A DNA stretch of 8,517 nt, from NCBI GenBank assembly GCA_001412365.1, contig LKUE01000070.1:1-8517 (forward strand). The letters are read 5' to 3'. Below, piece after piece: positions 1-7,079 of this stretch. The stretch is from Desulfuromonas sp. SDB. GTDB taxonomy: Bacteria; SDB-A. Every line of letters begins with the position of its first letter. Position 1 is the stretch's first letter. A program made the translations under genes and the position numbers. The notes beneath the pieces were generated by a model. The model worked only from the letters and a program-made list of their open reading frames with translations, was not told the DNA's origin and ran no database searches.

Positions 1-43
1 AAAAATAAAATTTTTGTTAAATGTTTTTTTATCTTTAGGTGTG

Positions 44-49
44 TATAAT
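44..49 (+). promoter_or_regulatory. Candidate -10 element for the DUF5916 gene
   Basis: A perfect TATAAT lies 20 bases before the ATG at 70 and would start a transcript near 56, giving a short leader that carries the purine-rich ribosome-binding site AAGGAAGGGG (58-67). No good -35 hexamer sits at the usual 16-18 base spacing; the nearest TTGTTA (14-19) is too far upstream. The region is AT-rich, so a chance match is possible. Confidence 0.35.
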
Positions 50-69
50 AATAACAAAAGGAAGGGGTT

Positions 70-2292
70 ATGAAAACATTTGCATTGTTAACCATTTTGA
101 TATGGACAGTCCCATTGATTGGTCTAACCCATGATTCATTGGATGTAGGTATTGACAATATCTATCATGACCTTCCCAGTACGGTTAAGGCAGTATCCAT
201 TGATGGTTCTCTAGATGAAGAAGCCTGGGAACAAGCTCTGGTTTTAGAGTTGAACTATGAAGTTGAACCGGGAGAAAATATTGATCCTCCGGTAAGAACC
301 ACTGTGTATTTAATTCACGATAGTAAACATCTTTACGTGGGTTTTATCGCTTATGATCCTGATCCTTCACAAATACGGGCGAGGATTAGTGCCAGAGACA
401 ACAACTGGGCTGATGATTGGGTAGGAATTATTTTAGATACCTACAATGATGAACGAAGGACTTATGACTTTATCTGCAATCCATTGGGGGTTCAAACTGA
501 TCAAATTGAAAGTAATTATGGAGCTGGCGGAGATAGCTGGGATGCAATTTGGAATTCAGCGGGTAGAATAACTGACAGCGGTTATGTTGTTGAAATGGCG
601 ATTCCTTTCCGAGCTTTGAATTTCCACCGCAGTGACAGTTCTCAGGTCTGGGGAATTGATGCAATCAGAAGTTATCCCCGCAATGTCCGCCATCATATCG
701 GATTATTCCCCCGGGATAGAAATTTAAATTGCTATATGAGTCAGTCAGATAAGATTATCGGCTTCGCCGGAGTAACTCCGGGAAGGAATATTGAGATTGA
801 TCCTACCTTTTCCACCTTATTAACCCAGGTTAGGGAAGATGGAACCTTTGAAAATACTTCGGAACGATATGATCCGGGAGTTACCGCTCATTGGGGCTTT
901 ACTCCTAATATGAAACTAAGTTTAGCGGTAAATCCCGATTTTTCTCAAATTGAAGCAGATGCCGCTGCTCTGGATGTCAACCGTCAATATGCAATTTACT
1001 ATCCGGAAAAAAGACCGTTTTTCCTGGAAGGTGCTGATTTCTTCGGCTACAATGTTCCGGTTATAAGGGGCAGATCATTTGCTGATCCGGAGTGGGGAGT
1101 TAGAATTACGGGTAAAGAAGGAGATAATTCTATTGGTTTCAACATGGTTCAGGATAGTATAACTAATATCTTGATTCCTTATTGTTTTTATTCCCAAGCC
1201 ACCACTATTGAAAAAAAGAATTTAGGTACAGTACTTCGATACCGGAGAGATTTAGGTATAACTTCCAATGTCGGTTTCATTGTCACTGACCGGGAAGGCG
1301 ATGATTATTACAACCGCATGGGAGGGGCGGATTTCACCTTTAATATCACTCAGTACGACCGGCTGACTATGTCCAGCGGTTATTCCCGCACCAAGTATCC
1401 ACAGGAGATAAGCTCTAATTTCAATCAACCGGATACTGTTTTCGACGGCTGGACTGTTCTGGGTGGATATTATCATAATTCCAGAAATCAGGACTGGTTT
1501 GTTAATTTCTGGATCATGGATCCCTATTTCAGAGGAGATTTGGGATTTGTGTATCAATGTGATTATAAGAACATCTGTTGCGGATATAACCGCACTTGGT
1601 TTAACAGTCCGGATAATTGGTACAATTACTTCAATTTGGGCTGCCAATACGCTCATGAACAGAATTTTCAAGATACCTTGGTTTACCAGGAATTGAGCGG
1701 ATATTTTCAATTAGGGGGAATACGGCAAAGCTGGTTAGAAGGACATATCAACTGGGGAAGCAGAACTTATCAGGGTATTGAATTTGATCAAAGGTATGCA
1801 AGCATGTTTGCTGGTTTCAGACCCTTTGGATGGGTGTACCTGTCCATTTGGTCAAGATATGGAGATCAAATTGACTATTCCAATGTTCAGCTGGGGAAGA
1901 GATTTAATTTTAATCCCTATATGGAATTCAACATTGGTAGAAATATCTATGTGGAAATTGATCATGATTATGAATATGTAAATGTTGATCAAGGACGTCT
2001 TTATAATGCAAATATTACAAATTTATGTGCAATGTACCACTTCAGCCACCGTTCTTATATTCGAGCAATTGTGCAGCATGTATATTATCAATTTAATCAA
2101 GATCTTTATCCTTATCCGGTTGACTCAGAACTTAGCCAGATTTTCACTCAGCTTTTGTATTCTTATCAGATTAATCCTCAAACTGTCCTCTTTCTCGGTT
2201 ATTCCGACAACTACCGGGGAGATGAGTATCAACCCGTAACCCAAACCGACCGGACCTTCTTTGCCAAAGTCGGATATGCTTTTGTGATTTAA
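70..2292 (+). CDS. CBM9-like / DUF5916 outer-membrane barrel protein
   Basis: This 740-residue exported protein probably sits in the outer membrane. Residues 1-20 form a signal peptide. Residues about 40-225 match the family-9 carbohydrate-binding-like fold, opening with the usual IDG-LDE-AW pattern (44-53). The rest matches DUF5916, with the hallmark stretches NPDFSQIEAD (289-298) and YPEKRPFFLEG (312-322). From about residue 370 on there are alternating aromatic and polar strands (many YxF and YxxW patterns), and the protein ends FAKVGYAFVI, as outer-membrane beta-barrels often do. The length is typical of the family, so the gene looks intact. The ATG at 70 follows a strong ribosome-binding site at 58-67. 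The family is common in FCB bacteria and its substrate is unknown; binding or transport of glycans or peptides is only a guess. It is transcribed alone and ends at the hairpin at 2298-2337. Confidence 0.9.
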   Translation: MKTFALLTILIWTVPLIGLTHDSLDVGIDNIYHDLPSTVKAVSIDGSLDEEAWEQALVLELNYEVEPGENIDPPVRTTVYLIHDSKHLYVGFIAYDPDPSQIRARISARDNNWADDWVGIILDTYNDERRTYDFICNPLGVQTDQIESNYGAGGDSWDAIWNSAGRITDSGYVVEMAIPFRALNFHRSDSSQVWGIDAIRSYPRNVRHHIGLFPRDRNLNCYMSQSDKIIGFAGVTPGRNIEIDPTFSTLLTQVREDGTFENTSERYDPGVTAHWGFTPNMKLSLAVNPDFSQIEADAAALDVNRQYAIYYPEKRPFFLEGADFFGYNVPVIRGRSFADPEWGVRITGKEGDNSIGFNMVQDSITNILIPYCFYSQATTIEKKNLGTVLRYRRDLGITSNVGFIVTDREGDDYYNRMGGADFTFNITQYDRLTMSSGYSRTKYPQEISSNFNQPDTVFDGWTVLGGYYHNSRNQDWFVNFWIMDPYFRGDLGFVYQCDYKNICCGYNRTWFNSPDNWYNYFNLGCQYAHEQNFQDTLVYQELSGYFQLGGIRQSWLEGHINWGSRTYQGIEFDQRYASMFAGFRPFGWVYLSIWSRYGDQIDYSNVQLGKRFNFNPYMEFNIGRNIYVEIDHDYEYVNVDQGRLYNANITNLCAMYHFSHRSYIRAIVQHVYYQFNQDLYPYPVDSELSQIFTQLLYSYQINPQTVLFLGYSDNYRGDEYQPVTQTDRTFFAKVGYAFVI

Positions 2293-2297
2293 TTGAT

Positions 2298-2337
2298 AAG
2301 ATAAATGGATGCAATTATCATTGCATCCATTTATCTT
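2298..2337. terminator. 18-bp hairpin, likely shared bidirectional terminator
   Basis: Bases 2298-2315 pair perfectly with 2320-2337 around the four-base loop TATC. The + strand continues with CTTTTAT, a modest U-rich tail suited to stopping transcription of the upstream surface-protein gene. On the - strand there is no comparable U-tract, so termination of the PEBP gene is less certain. The hairpin fills the 38-bp gap between the convergent genes, and its right arm includes the PEBP stop codon (2331-2333) and its last arginine codons. Confidence 0.8.
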
Positions 2338-2879
2338 CTTTTATAAGTGCCGATCAATTCACCCACACCTAAAATATGTCCACCCATCGCTTCTATTAAC
2401 TCCTGTTTTGATATTTTCCCGGGAAGGTCCAATACGGTGTCCACAGCATAAATTCTGAATGAATAATGATGAGTACCCCGGGGAGGGCAGGGACCTCCGT
2501 ATCCAAATTTACCGAAATCATTTAACCCATGAACAGCTCCATTTTCCAGAGTATCCTCATTGGATATTTCTTCCGGAATCTCATTGATATCCGCAGGTAT
2601 ATTGAACAAGACCCAGTGCACCCAGGTTCCCCCCGGAGCATCGGGATCATCGCAAATCAAGGCATAACTTTTAGTTTGAGAGGGACCTGTGGTCCAGTGG
2701 AGAGGAGGGGAGATATCATCTCCATCACAGGTAAATTTTAGAGGGATTGACTGTTGGTTCTGAAAAGCGCTGCTGGTCAAGTTGATAGTCATAATTTCCT
2801 CCGGGTAAATTGGTTCAGAATCACGGTTGCTGCAGCAGAAAAGAGAAAGGGTTAAGAAAATAAATAGTAATTGTTTCAT
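2331..2879 (-). CDS. YbhB/YbcL-type PEBP (Raf kinase inhibitor-like) lipoprotein
   Basis: This 182-residue protein belongs to the phosphatidylethanolamine-binding protein family, which includes E. coli YbhB and YbcL. The anion-pocket signature DDPDAPGGTWVHW is at residues 77-89 and the second conserved block GGPCPPRGTHHY is at 128-139. The N-terminus MKQLLFIFLTLSLFCCS is a short hydrophobic signal ending in two cysteines (15 and 16), which suggests a lipoprotein although the lipobox is not classical. Its length fits the bacterial family. Two ATGs are adjacent (2882 and 2879). The AGGAGG at 2889-2884 lies only 1 base from the first but 4 from the second, so I chose 2879. The bacterial role of these proteins is poorly defined; they bind small anionic or phospho-ligands. 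The gene is divergent from the SET gene and convergent with the barrel-protein gene. Confidence 0.92.
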   Translation of the reverse strand: MKQLLFIFLTLSLFCCSNRDSEPIYPEEIMTINLTSSAFQNQQSIPLKFTCDGDDISPPLHWTTGPSQTKSYALICDDPDAPGGTWVHWVLFNIPADINEIPEEISNEDTLENGAVHGLNDFGKFGYGGPCPPRGTHHYSFRIYAVDTVLDLPGKISKQELIEAMGGHILGVGELIGTYKRR

Positions 2880-2883
2880 CATT

Positions 2884-2889
2884 CCTCCT
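2884..2889 (-). promoter_or_regulatory. Ribosome-binding site that decides the PEBP start
   Basis: On the minus strand a perfect AGGAGG is followed by AATG and then ATG. Spacing to the first ATG (2882) is one base, too short for initiation. Spacing to the ATG at 2879 is four bases, close to the five bases seen at the SET, O-methyltransferase and membrane-protein genes. This favours the shorter protein. Confidence 0.7.
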
Positions 2890-2910
2890 GGTTGGACATT
2901 AATATTTTAA

Positions 2911-2938
2911 TTGCATTATGGTTTAAATGGAATATATT
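2911..2938 (+). promoter_or_regulatory. Candidate promoter for the SET gene
   Basis: TTGCAT (2911-2916) and TATATT (2933-2938) are separated by 16 bases and lie in the 83-bp region between two divergent genes. Transcription would start near 2945, just ahead of the AAGGAGG ribosome-binding site (2954-2960). The -10 matches the consensus at five of six positions, while the -35 matches only three. A promoter for the divergent PEBP gene must also lie here, but I see no clear hexamer pair for it. Confidence 0.35.
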
Positions 2939-2965
2939 TGCAGATAACAAAAAAAGGAGGTTGTT

Positions 2966-3595
2966 ATGATCCATCCTGATACCGAAATTCAATTCATAAA
3001 TCATGAAATTGGATACGGGGTGGTAGCAACAAAATTAATTCCAAAAGGAACAATAACCTGGGTTATGGATCAATTAGACCGTGTTTTTACTGTTGAGGAT
3101 ATCTCCAGACTTGATCCAATATATTATGAAATATTGGATAAATATTCCTTTTTAGACAATCAGGGAAATTTTGTACTGTGCTGGGATAACGGAAGGTTTG
3201 TCAATCACAGTTTCAATCCAAGCTGCATTACTACTGCTTATAATTATGAGTTAGCAGTTAAGGATATTTATCCGGGGGATCAATTAACTGATGATTATGG
3301 ATTCTTAAATGTTCCCAAACCTTTTAAGTGCATCAAGGAAAAAGGAACTTCCCGGAAAGAAGTACTGCCGGATGATCTGCTCAGACTTCACCGGAGGTGG
3401 GACCGGAAACTGAAAAGCGCATACCGCAGCTTTAACAAAGTTAAACAGCCCTTGTTGAAATTTCTGGATCCGGAGATTTTTCAGTTAACTCAAAAAGTTG
3501 TTCAAGGAGAAAAAGAAATGGACTCCATAATAAATTGCTACTACCGCGGTCCCCGGTTTGATTTAGAAGAACTCAGTTCAGCTAAAAATATATAA
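2966..3595 (+). CDS. SET-domain protein (putative protein-lysine methyltransferase)
   Basis: This 209-residue protein, probably cytoplasmic, has a compact SET fold, the S-adenosylmethionine-dependent lysine methyltransferase domain. Visible motifs are the opening GYGVVATKLIPKGT (16-29), the cofactor-binding RFVNHSFNPS (77-86), and AVKDIYPGDQLTDDYG (97-112), whose Tyr111 corresponds to the conserved DYG tyrosine. Residues 113-209 form a basic, helical-looking extension. It lacks the clustered cysteines of the zinc-binding post-SET motif of eukaryotic enzymes. The ATG at 2966 has an excellent AAGGAGG five bases upstream. No histone-like partner gene is nearby, so the substrate is unknown. Small SET proteins are scattered through bacteria and are often annotated simply as SET domain-containing. 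The next gene starts 44 bases after its stop and may be co-transcribed. Confidence 0.9.
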   Translation: MIHPDTEIQFINHEIGYGVVATKLIPKGTITWVMDQLDRVFTVEDISRLDPIYYEILDKYSFLDNQGNFVLCWDNGRFVNHSFNPSCITTAYNYELAVKDIYPGDQLTDDYGFLNVPKPFKCIKEKGTSRKEVLPDDLLRLHRRWDRKLKSAYRSFNKVKQPLLKFLDPEIFQLTQKVVQGEKEMDSIINCYYRGPRFDLEELSSAKNI

Positions 3596-3626
3596 AGAAT
3601 TCTGATTTAATATAAATATTGCAGAG

Positions 3627-3633
3627 AAAGGAG
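3627..3633 (+). promoter_or_regulatory. Ribosome-binding site fixing the GNAT-fusion start
   Basis: AAAGGAG lies six bases before the ATG at 3640. An in-frame TTG at 3619 would add seven residues, but those codons include this site and would place charged residues ahead of the signal peptide. The ATG is therefore the better start. Confidence 0.75.
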
Positions 3634-3639
3634 TGTATA

Positions 3640-4509
3640 ATGAAGGTGGTATTTTGTTTTCTGCTGATTATTATTCAATTAACTGTAAGCACACCAAGTT
3701 ACAGTGAAAGCTTAAAAAGCGGCAGTTATGATGGATACTTCAGTAACCATTCCTTTCCGGATATGTCCATGAAAGGAAAGCTGGTGTTTGTAAATGATAC
3801 CAGTGGTTACATGACCATCTACAACCGCCGGGGACATTACGATGGCTCCATCAAAATAACTGATATTACAGATGACCACCTAAAATTTTCAATTTTTGAC
3901 AAAGACGGCGATGAAATTTGTTTTGATCTGATACTGGATGATGATAGTTTATACGGACGTTGGTCTTATCAGGATTTAAATTTAGGCTACTGCGGAGATG
4001 CCTTGTTTATGTATGAAGGACCTTACATACCTACTCCCCAAGAATTATACAGTATTGATAATTTTTTACCGGATGATTTTCAGATTCCCCAGGTATTAGA
4101 AACAGAACAATTCCGATTGAGGATGCTCACCGTGGAGGATGCGGAAAAAGATTATGACGCAGTTATGTCCAGTGCTGAATATCTAAGAGAAATGACCGGC
4201 GGATTGTGGCCCAGCGACAGTTTAAGTCTAGAGGATAATATTGAGGATCTAACCCGGCACCAGCAGGATTTTCTGGATGGAGAGGCATTTACTTATACCG
4301 TGGTAAGTTTAGATGAAGACAGTGTGCTGGGTTGCGTTTACATCAATCCTCCTTCCCGCAAAGACCTGGAAGCGGATGCAGTTGTATTTATGTGGGTTAG
4401 ATATAGCGAGTATTTAAACGGCCTGGATTCAATATTATATCAGACAGTTTCCACCTGGCTGGAGCAGGAATGGCTTTTTGAAAAGGTAATTTACCCGGGC
4501 AGAGAATAA
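3640..4509 (+). CDS. Exported protein: beta-rich domain fused to GNAT-like domain
   Basis: A 289-residue protein in three parts. Residues 1-22 are a clear signal peptide, with a hydrophobic core FCFLLIIIQLTV and then a polar STPSYSES region without a lipobox cysteine. Residues about 25-128 look like short alternating strands (for example KGKLVFVNDTSGYMTIY, 45-61), a compact beta-barrel-like domain I do not recognise. Residues about 156-289 resemble a GNAT acetyltransferase subfamily: EQFRLRMLTVEDAEKDYDAV (156-175), FTYTVVS (217-223), LGCVYINP (230-237), MWVRYSEYLNGLD (251-263) and the terminal VIYPGRE. The classical acetyl-CoA loop R/Q-x-x-G-x-G/A is not clear. GNATs normally act in the cytosol on acetyl-CoA, so a signal peptide here is odd; the domain may be a repurposed fold. 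The stop codon directly abuts the stop of the opposing glycosidase gene. Confidence 0.7.
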   Translation: MKVVFCFLLIIIQLTVSTPSYSESLKSGSYDGYFSNHSFPDMSMKGKLVFVNDTSGYMTIYNRRGHYDGSIKITDITDDHLKFSIFDKDGDEICFDLILDDDSLYGRWSYQDLNLGYCGDALFMYEGPYIPTPQELYSIDNFLPDDFQIPQVLETEQFRLRMLTVEDAEKDYDAVMSSAEYLREMTGGLWPSDSLSLEDNIEDLTRHQQDFLDGEAFTYTVVSLDEDSVLGCVYINPPSRKDLEADAVVFMWVRYSEYLNGLDSILYQTVSTWLEQEWLFEKVIYPGRE

Positions 4510-6276
4510 TCAGAACAGCAAAACTTTTCGGTAATTTAACCCGGTTTGGAAAAAGTACAAACCACCGGGTAATGAGGGTATTACAATTGTTTCAGTATTT
4601 ATCCATTCTTTGATTTTTTGTCCGCTCACTGAAAATAAACGGTAGTTGTCCTGGTTGACCACTATTCTCATTCCGGGATAGATTAAAGTGGGAATTAACT
4701 GCAAATTATCTACCGGTCCGGGCTGTTGGACCGAAGTGGACTGAGGCAAGGTTATTTCCAACAATGAAATAGACTTGGGTTCAAAGGTTATATTGAAGTA
4801 AGTATGGTGGGAAGAACTGCTGTCAGGATATATAAGACCTTGATAATGAATCCCGGTAGTACCGTTAAAAGGAGCGCTTAAAGGTGCATCTTGACAAATA
4901 TCCCTGAGCTCAATGTACATTACTGAATCCAGTATCTCCAGGCAAACTTGGTAGGTTGTATCCAGGGTTTTGTTAATGACCATGCACACATATTTTTTAT
5001 CCCGGTTTCTTTTTGATGACCATGCCTCTATACCATATCCAGAATTAACATGATCGGAATGTGAATATATTAAGCTATCTCCGAAATATTGGCTGTATAA
5101 TTCCAGAACATAGGAGGCAAGTCTTCTACTGGGAATATCTCCCCGGATAATCCCGTAAAGGGGAAAACTGGTATCGGAAGGAGATCCTTCATGAATGCTG
5201 TAAACTGAAGCCATGGATAAACTGCAGTTCATCCAGTGACCAATGCAGTCAGCGATGAACAAACCGGTCAAATAGTTCCACCACAATGAATCAGCTACAA
5301 AATTAATACCCCCATTATATTCTAGAACCACTACTTCAATGCGGTCAGCTCCCATTGCCGCTAAACTGTCCCTGAATTTTTGAACGTAGTTTTCAGCAGG
5401 ATTAATTGTATCTGTTTTTCTTAACCATTCAATATAATCAGTGCTGTCAAAAACAGTATCAAAAGTTCCGCTGGGATAATAGTGTACATCCAAATAGTCA
5501 ATTAAATTTAAATTAGGCTGAATTACCGGTCTGAGCCAGTTTTCATAACCGGATATGGAATAAATGAACTCCAGGGGAATGGGACTGGACTGCTCCATAG
5601 CCTGGACATATGCAGGAATGAGATTAGCAAAATCGTAAACTGTCCAAAAACTGGAATCCTGCCAGCTCCAACTGGAAAAGGGAAAATTAAAGTGCCTGTA
5701 CATAGTCCAGATATAATCACCTAGGGGAAGTTCCAATCCGGCAATATCCGGTTCATTTCCCAAACTCCAAATGGATACATTGTAAGGCTGGGGATGCCCG
5801 CGGGAAGCTCGAATTGATCCCAGGGGAGATGATGAATCTCCGTTAACATACTCCACCATCCTCCGGGCAAGCCCGGTGTCATTGATGTGCATATTGACGG
5901 TTAAGATTGGTTGGATGTTTAAGTCTTCGCATAATCTCAACAAACTATCTAAACCAAAATTTACAGTCAGGGGAAGAGTAAAAGTATCAAAGAAATCAAC
6001 GTAGATTAAACCGGAGTAATCATCTCCTTCCCAGTCGAAATACTCAGCTGAAATCCCTCCAAATCTGAGCATGGGGGTATTGGTCAAGTTAATTAACGGT
6101 TGTATTTGATTCAGAGGGGACAGCACCGCATCAATTTCATCTCCGCTGCTGAAAACCATTGGATTTATGGGTATATTAAGTGAATCGGGATTGATTATGA
6201 TATTAGCAGTGGTTTGGGTGGATAAGTACTCTGTTGAAAAAAACAACAAAATAAAAATTTTAAAAAATAGTCTCAT
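4510..6276 (-). CDS. Secreted GH-A clan glycoside hydrolase with T9SS-like C-terminal domain
   Basis: Starting at the ATG at 6276, this is a 588-residue secreted enzyme. Residues 1-20 form a signal peptide (hydrophobic FFKIFILLFF). A TIM-barrel-like catalytic domain spans about 30-400. It has RFGG (71-74), the likely acid/base Glu175 in IWSLGNEPD (169-177), and the likely nucleophile Glu319 in VVVLEYNGG (315-323), an arrangement like families GH39, GH44, GH51 and GH79. Residues about 410-510 look like the beta-sandwich that accompanies such barrels. After a Ser/Pro/Gln linker, residues 540-588 resemble a type A T9SS sorting domain, with YRLFSVSGQKI, LPGGLYFFQTG and a final KVLLF. The exact family and substrate cannot be told; a plant or microbial polysaccharide side chain is plausible. 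An upstream ATG at 6300 would add eight residues before the signal peptide. Neither start has a visible Shine-Dalgarno sequence. Confidence 0.8.
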   Translation of the reverse strand: MRLFFKIFILLFFSTEYLSTQTTANIIINPDSLNIPINPMVFSSGDEIDAVLSPLNQIQPLINLTNTPMLRFGGISAEYFDWEGDDYSGLIYVDFFDTFTLPLTVNFGLDSLLRLCEDLNIQPILTVNMHINDTGLARRMVEYVNGDSSSPLGSIRASRGHPQPYNVSIWSLGNEPDIAGLELPLGDYIWTMYRHFNFPFSSWSWQDSSFWTVYDFANLIPAYVQAMEQSSPIPLEFIYSISGYENWLRPVIQPNLNLIDYLDVHYYPSGTFDTVFDSTDYIEWLRKTDTINPAENYVQKFRDSLAAMGADRIEVVVLEYNGGINFVADSLWWNYLTGLFIADCIGHWMNCSLSMASVYSIHEGSPSDTSFPLYGIIRGDIPSRRLASYVLELYSQYFGDSLIYSHSDHVNSGYGIEAWSSKRNRDKKYVCMVINKTLDTTYQVCLEILDSVMYIELRDICQDAPLSAPFNGTTGIHYQGLIYPDSSSSHHTYFNITFEPKSISLLEITLPQSTSVQQPGPVDNLQLIPTLIYPGMRIVVNQDNYRLFSVSGQKIKEWINTETIVIPSLPGGLYFFQTGLNYRKVLLF

Positions 6277-6282
6277 AAATTT

Positions 6283-6310
6283 ATTATAATTAATGATCAT
6301 TTTAAAACAA
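6283..6310 (-). promoter_or_regulatory. Candidate promoter for the glycoside hydrolase, possibly leaderless
   Basis: Read on the minus strand, TTGTTT (6310-6305) and a perfect TATAAT (6288-6283) are 16 bases apart. TATAAT ends six bases before the ATG at 6276, so transcription would begin at or next to the start codon. This agrees with the absence of a ribosome-binding site. The region is very AT-rich, so chance is a real alternative. Confidence 0.35.
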
Positions 6311-6332
6311 TTATGTTTTTTATAAAGTGTAG

Positions 6333-6381
6333 TTGAAATAATTATAAAAATTTAATATGTTTAATGTTTATATTTAAACAT
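6333..6381 (+). promoter_or_regulatory. Candidate promoter and dyad upstream of the O-methyltransferase
   Basis: TTGAAA (6333-6338, five of six matches) is followed after 17 bases by TATGTT (6356-6361, four of six). Overlapping this -10 and the likely start is an inverted repeat: ATGTTTAA (6357-6364) and TTAAACAT (6374-6381), perfect over 8 bp with a nine-base spacer. The position suits a repressor operator, but the sequence is AT-rich and the evidence is weak. This lies in the 127-bp divergent gap, the longest intergenic stretch in the window. Confidence 0.3.
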
Positions 6382-6403
6382 TTACTAATATTTAGGAGTA
6401 ATT

Positions 6404-7069
6404 ATGTCTAATCGAACCATTAACTTAACTGATCAGTTATATGAATATATATTGGAAGTATCTTTAAGGGAACCGCCTGTTCTGGCTGAGTTAAGAGAAA
6501 AAACCATGTCCATGGCTAACCGGAATTTACAGATTTCACCTGAACAGGGTCAATTTATGGCTTTTTTAGTAAAACTTATAAATGCTAAGAAAACCCTGGA
6601 TATTGGTGTATTCACCGGGTACAGTTCTACGGTGGTTGCTCTGGCTCTACCTGCTCAGGGTAAAGTAGTAGCTTGTGATATTGATTCCCAGCACACTCAA
6701 ATAGCCCAGCATTACTGGGAAAAGGCAGGGGTGAAGGAAAAAATAGAATTTCATCTAGGCCCTGCTGAAAAAACTCTGCAGAATTTTGTAGAAAAAGGAT
6801 TAACCAATACTTTTGATTTTGCGTTCATTGATGCAGACAAGCAAAACTATACTATTTACTATGAACTATGCTTGAAACTAATTGCCCCCGGTGGAATTAT
6901 TGCCCTGGATAACGTGTTGAGAGGAGGAAGGGTTCTGGACAATCCTAAACCAGATGAAGGCAGTGATATTATTGATAGACTAAACCATTTTATCGGTGAA
7001 GATCAGCGAGTGGATATAAGTTTAGTTCCCATTGCCGATGGTTTGTTTTTAGTTAGGAAAAAATTTTAA
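6404..7069 (+). CDS. Cation-dependent O-methyltransferase (CCoAOMT-like family)
   Basis: A 221-residue soluble, class I S-adenosylmethionine-dependent methyltransferase of the caffeoyl-CoA/catechol O-methyltransferase-like family, the usual length for bacterial members. The cofactor loop is LDIGVFTGYSS (65-75), and the acidic cofactor-binding strand follows at VVACDID (88-94). FDFAFIDADKQNY (137-149) and ALDNVLRGGRVLD (167-179) hold the expected metal ligands Asp143, Asp169 and Asn170. Family members methylate vicinal hydroxyls of catechol-like or coenzyme A-linked phenolics; the actual substrate is not readable here. The ATG at 6404 has AGGAG five bases upstream. The stop is ten bases from the next gene's start, so the two are very likely one operon. 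Confidence 0.93.
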   Translation: MSNRTINLTDQLYEYILEVSLREPPVLAELREKTMSMANRNLQISPEQGQFMAFLVKLINAKKTLDIGVFTGYSSTVVALALPAQGKVVACDIDSQHTQIAQHYWEKAGVKEKIEFHLGPAEKTLQNFVEKGLTNTFDFAFIDADKQNYTIYYELCLKLIAPGGIIALDNVLRGGRVLDNPKPDEGSDIIDRLNHFIGEDQRVDISLVPIADGLFLVRKKF

Positions 7070-7079
7070 TGGAGAAATT

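Noticed and set aside
1252-1710. A 152-codon open frame on the minus strand inside the DUF5916 gene
   Set aside because: It lies wholly within a well-supported gene, its protein is low-quality hydrophobic sequence with no recognisable motif, and it has no ribosome-binding site; it is a shadow frame.
1463-2239. Three short plus-strand open frames inside the barrel-protein gene
   Set aside because: They are out-of-frame readings of the barrel repeats, with compositions unlike real proteins and no family motifs.
2529-2741. 70-codon plus-strand open frame opposite the PEBP gene
   Set aside because: It is antisense to conserved PEBP motifs and has no ribosome-binding site.
2966-4509. A methyltransferase/acetyltransferase 'modification system' made of the SET and GNAT genes
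   Set aside because: The GNAT protein has a signal peptide while the SET protein does not, so they would act in different compartments; adjacency alone is not enough.
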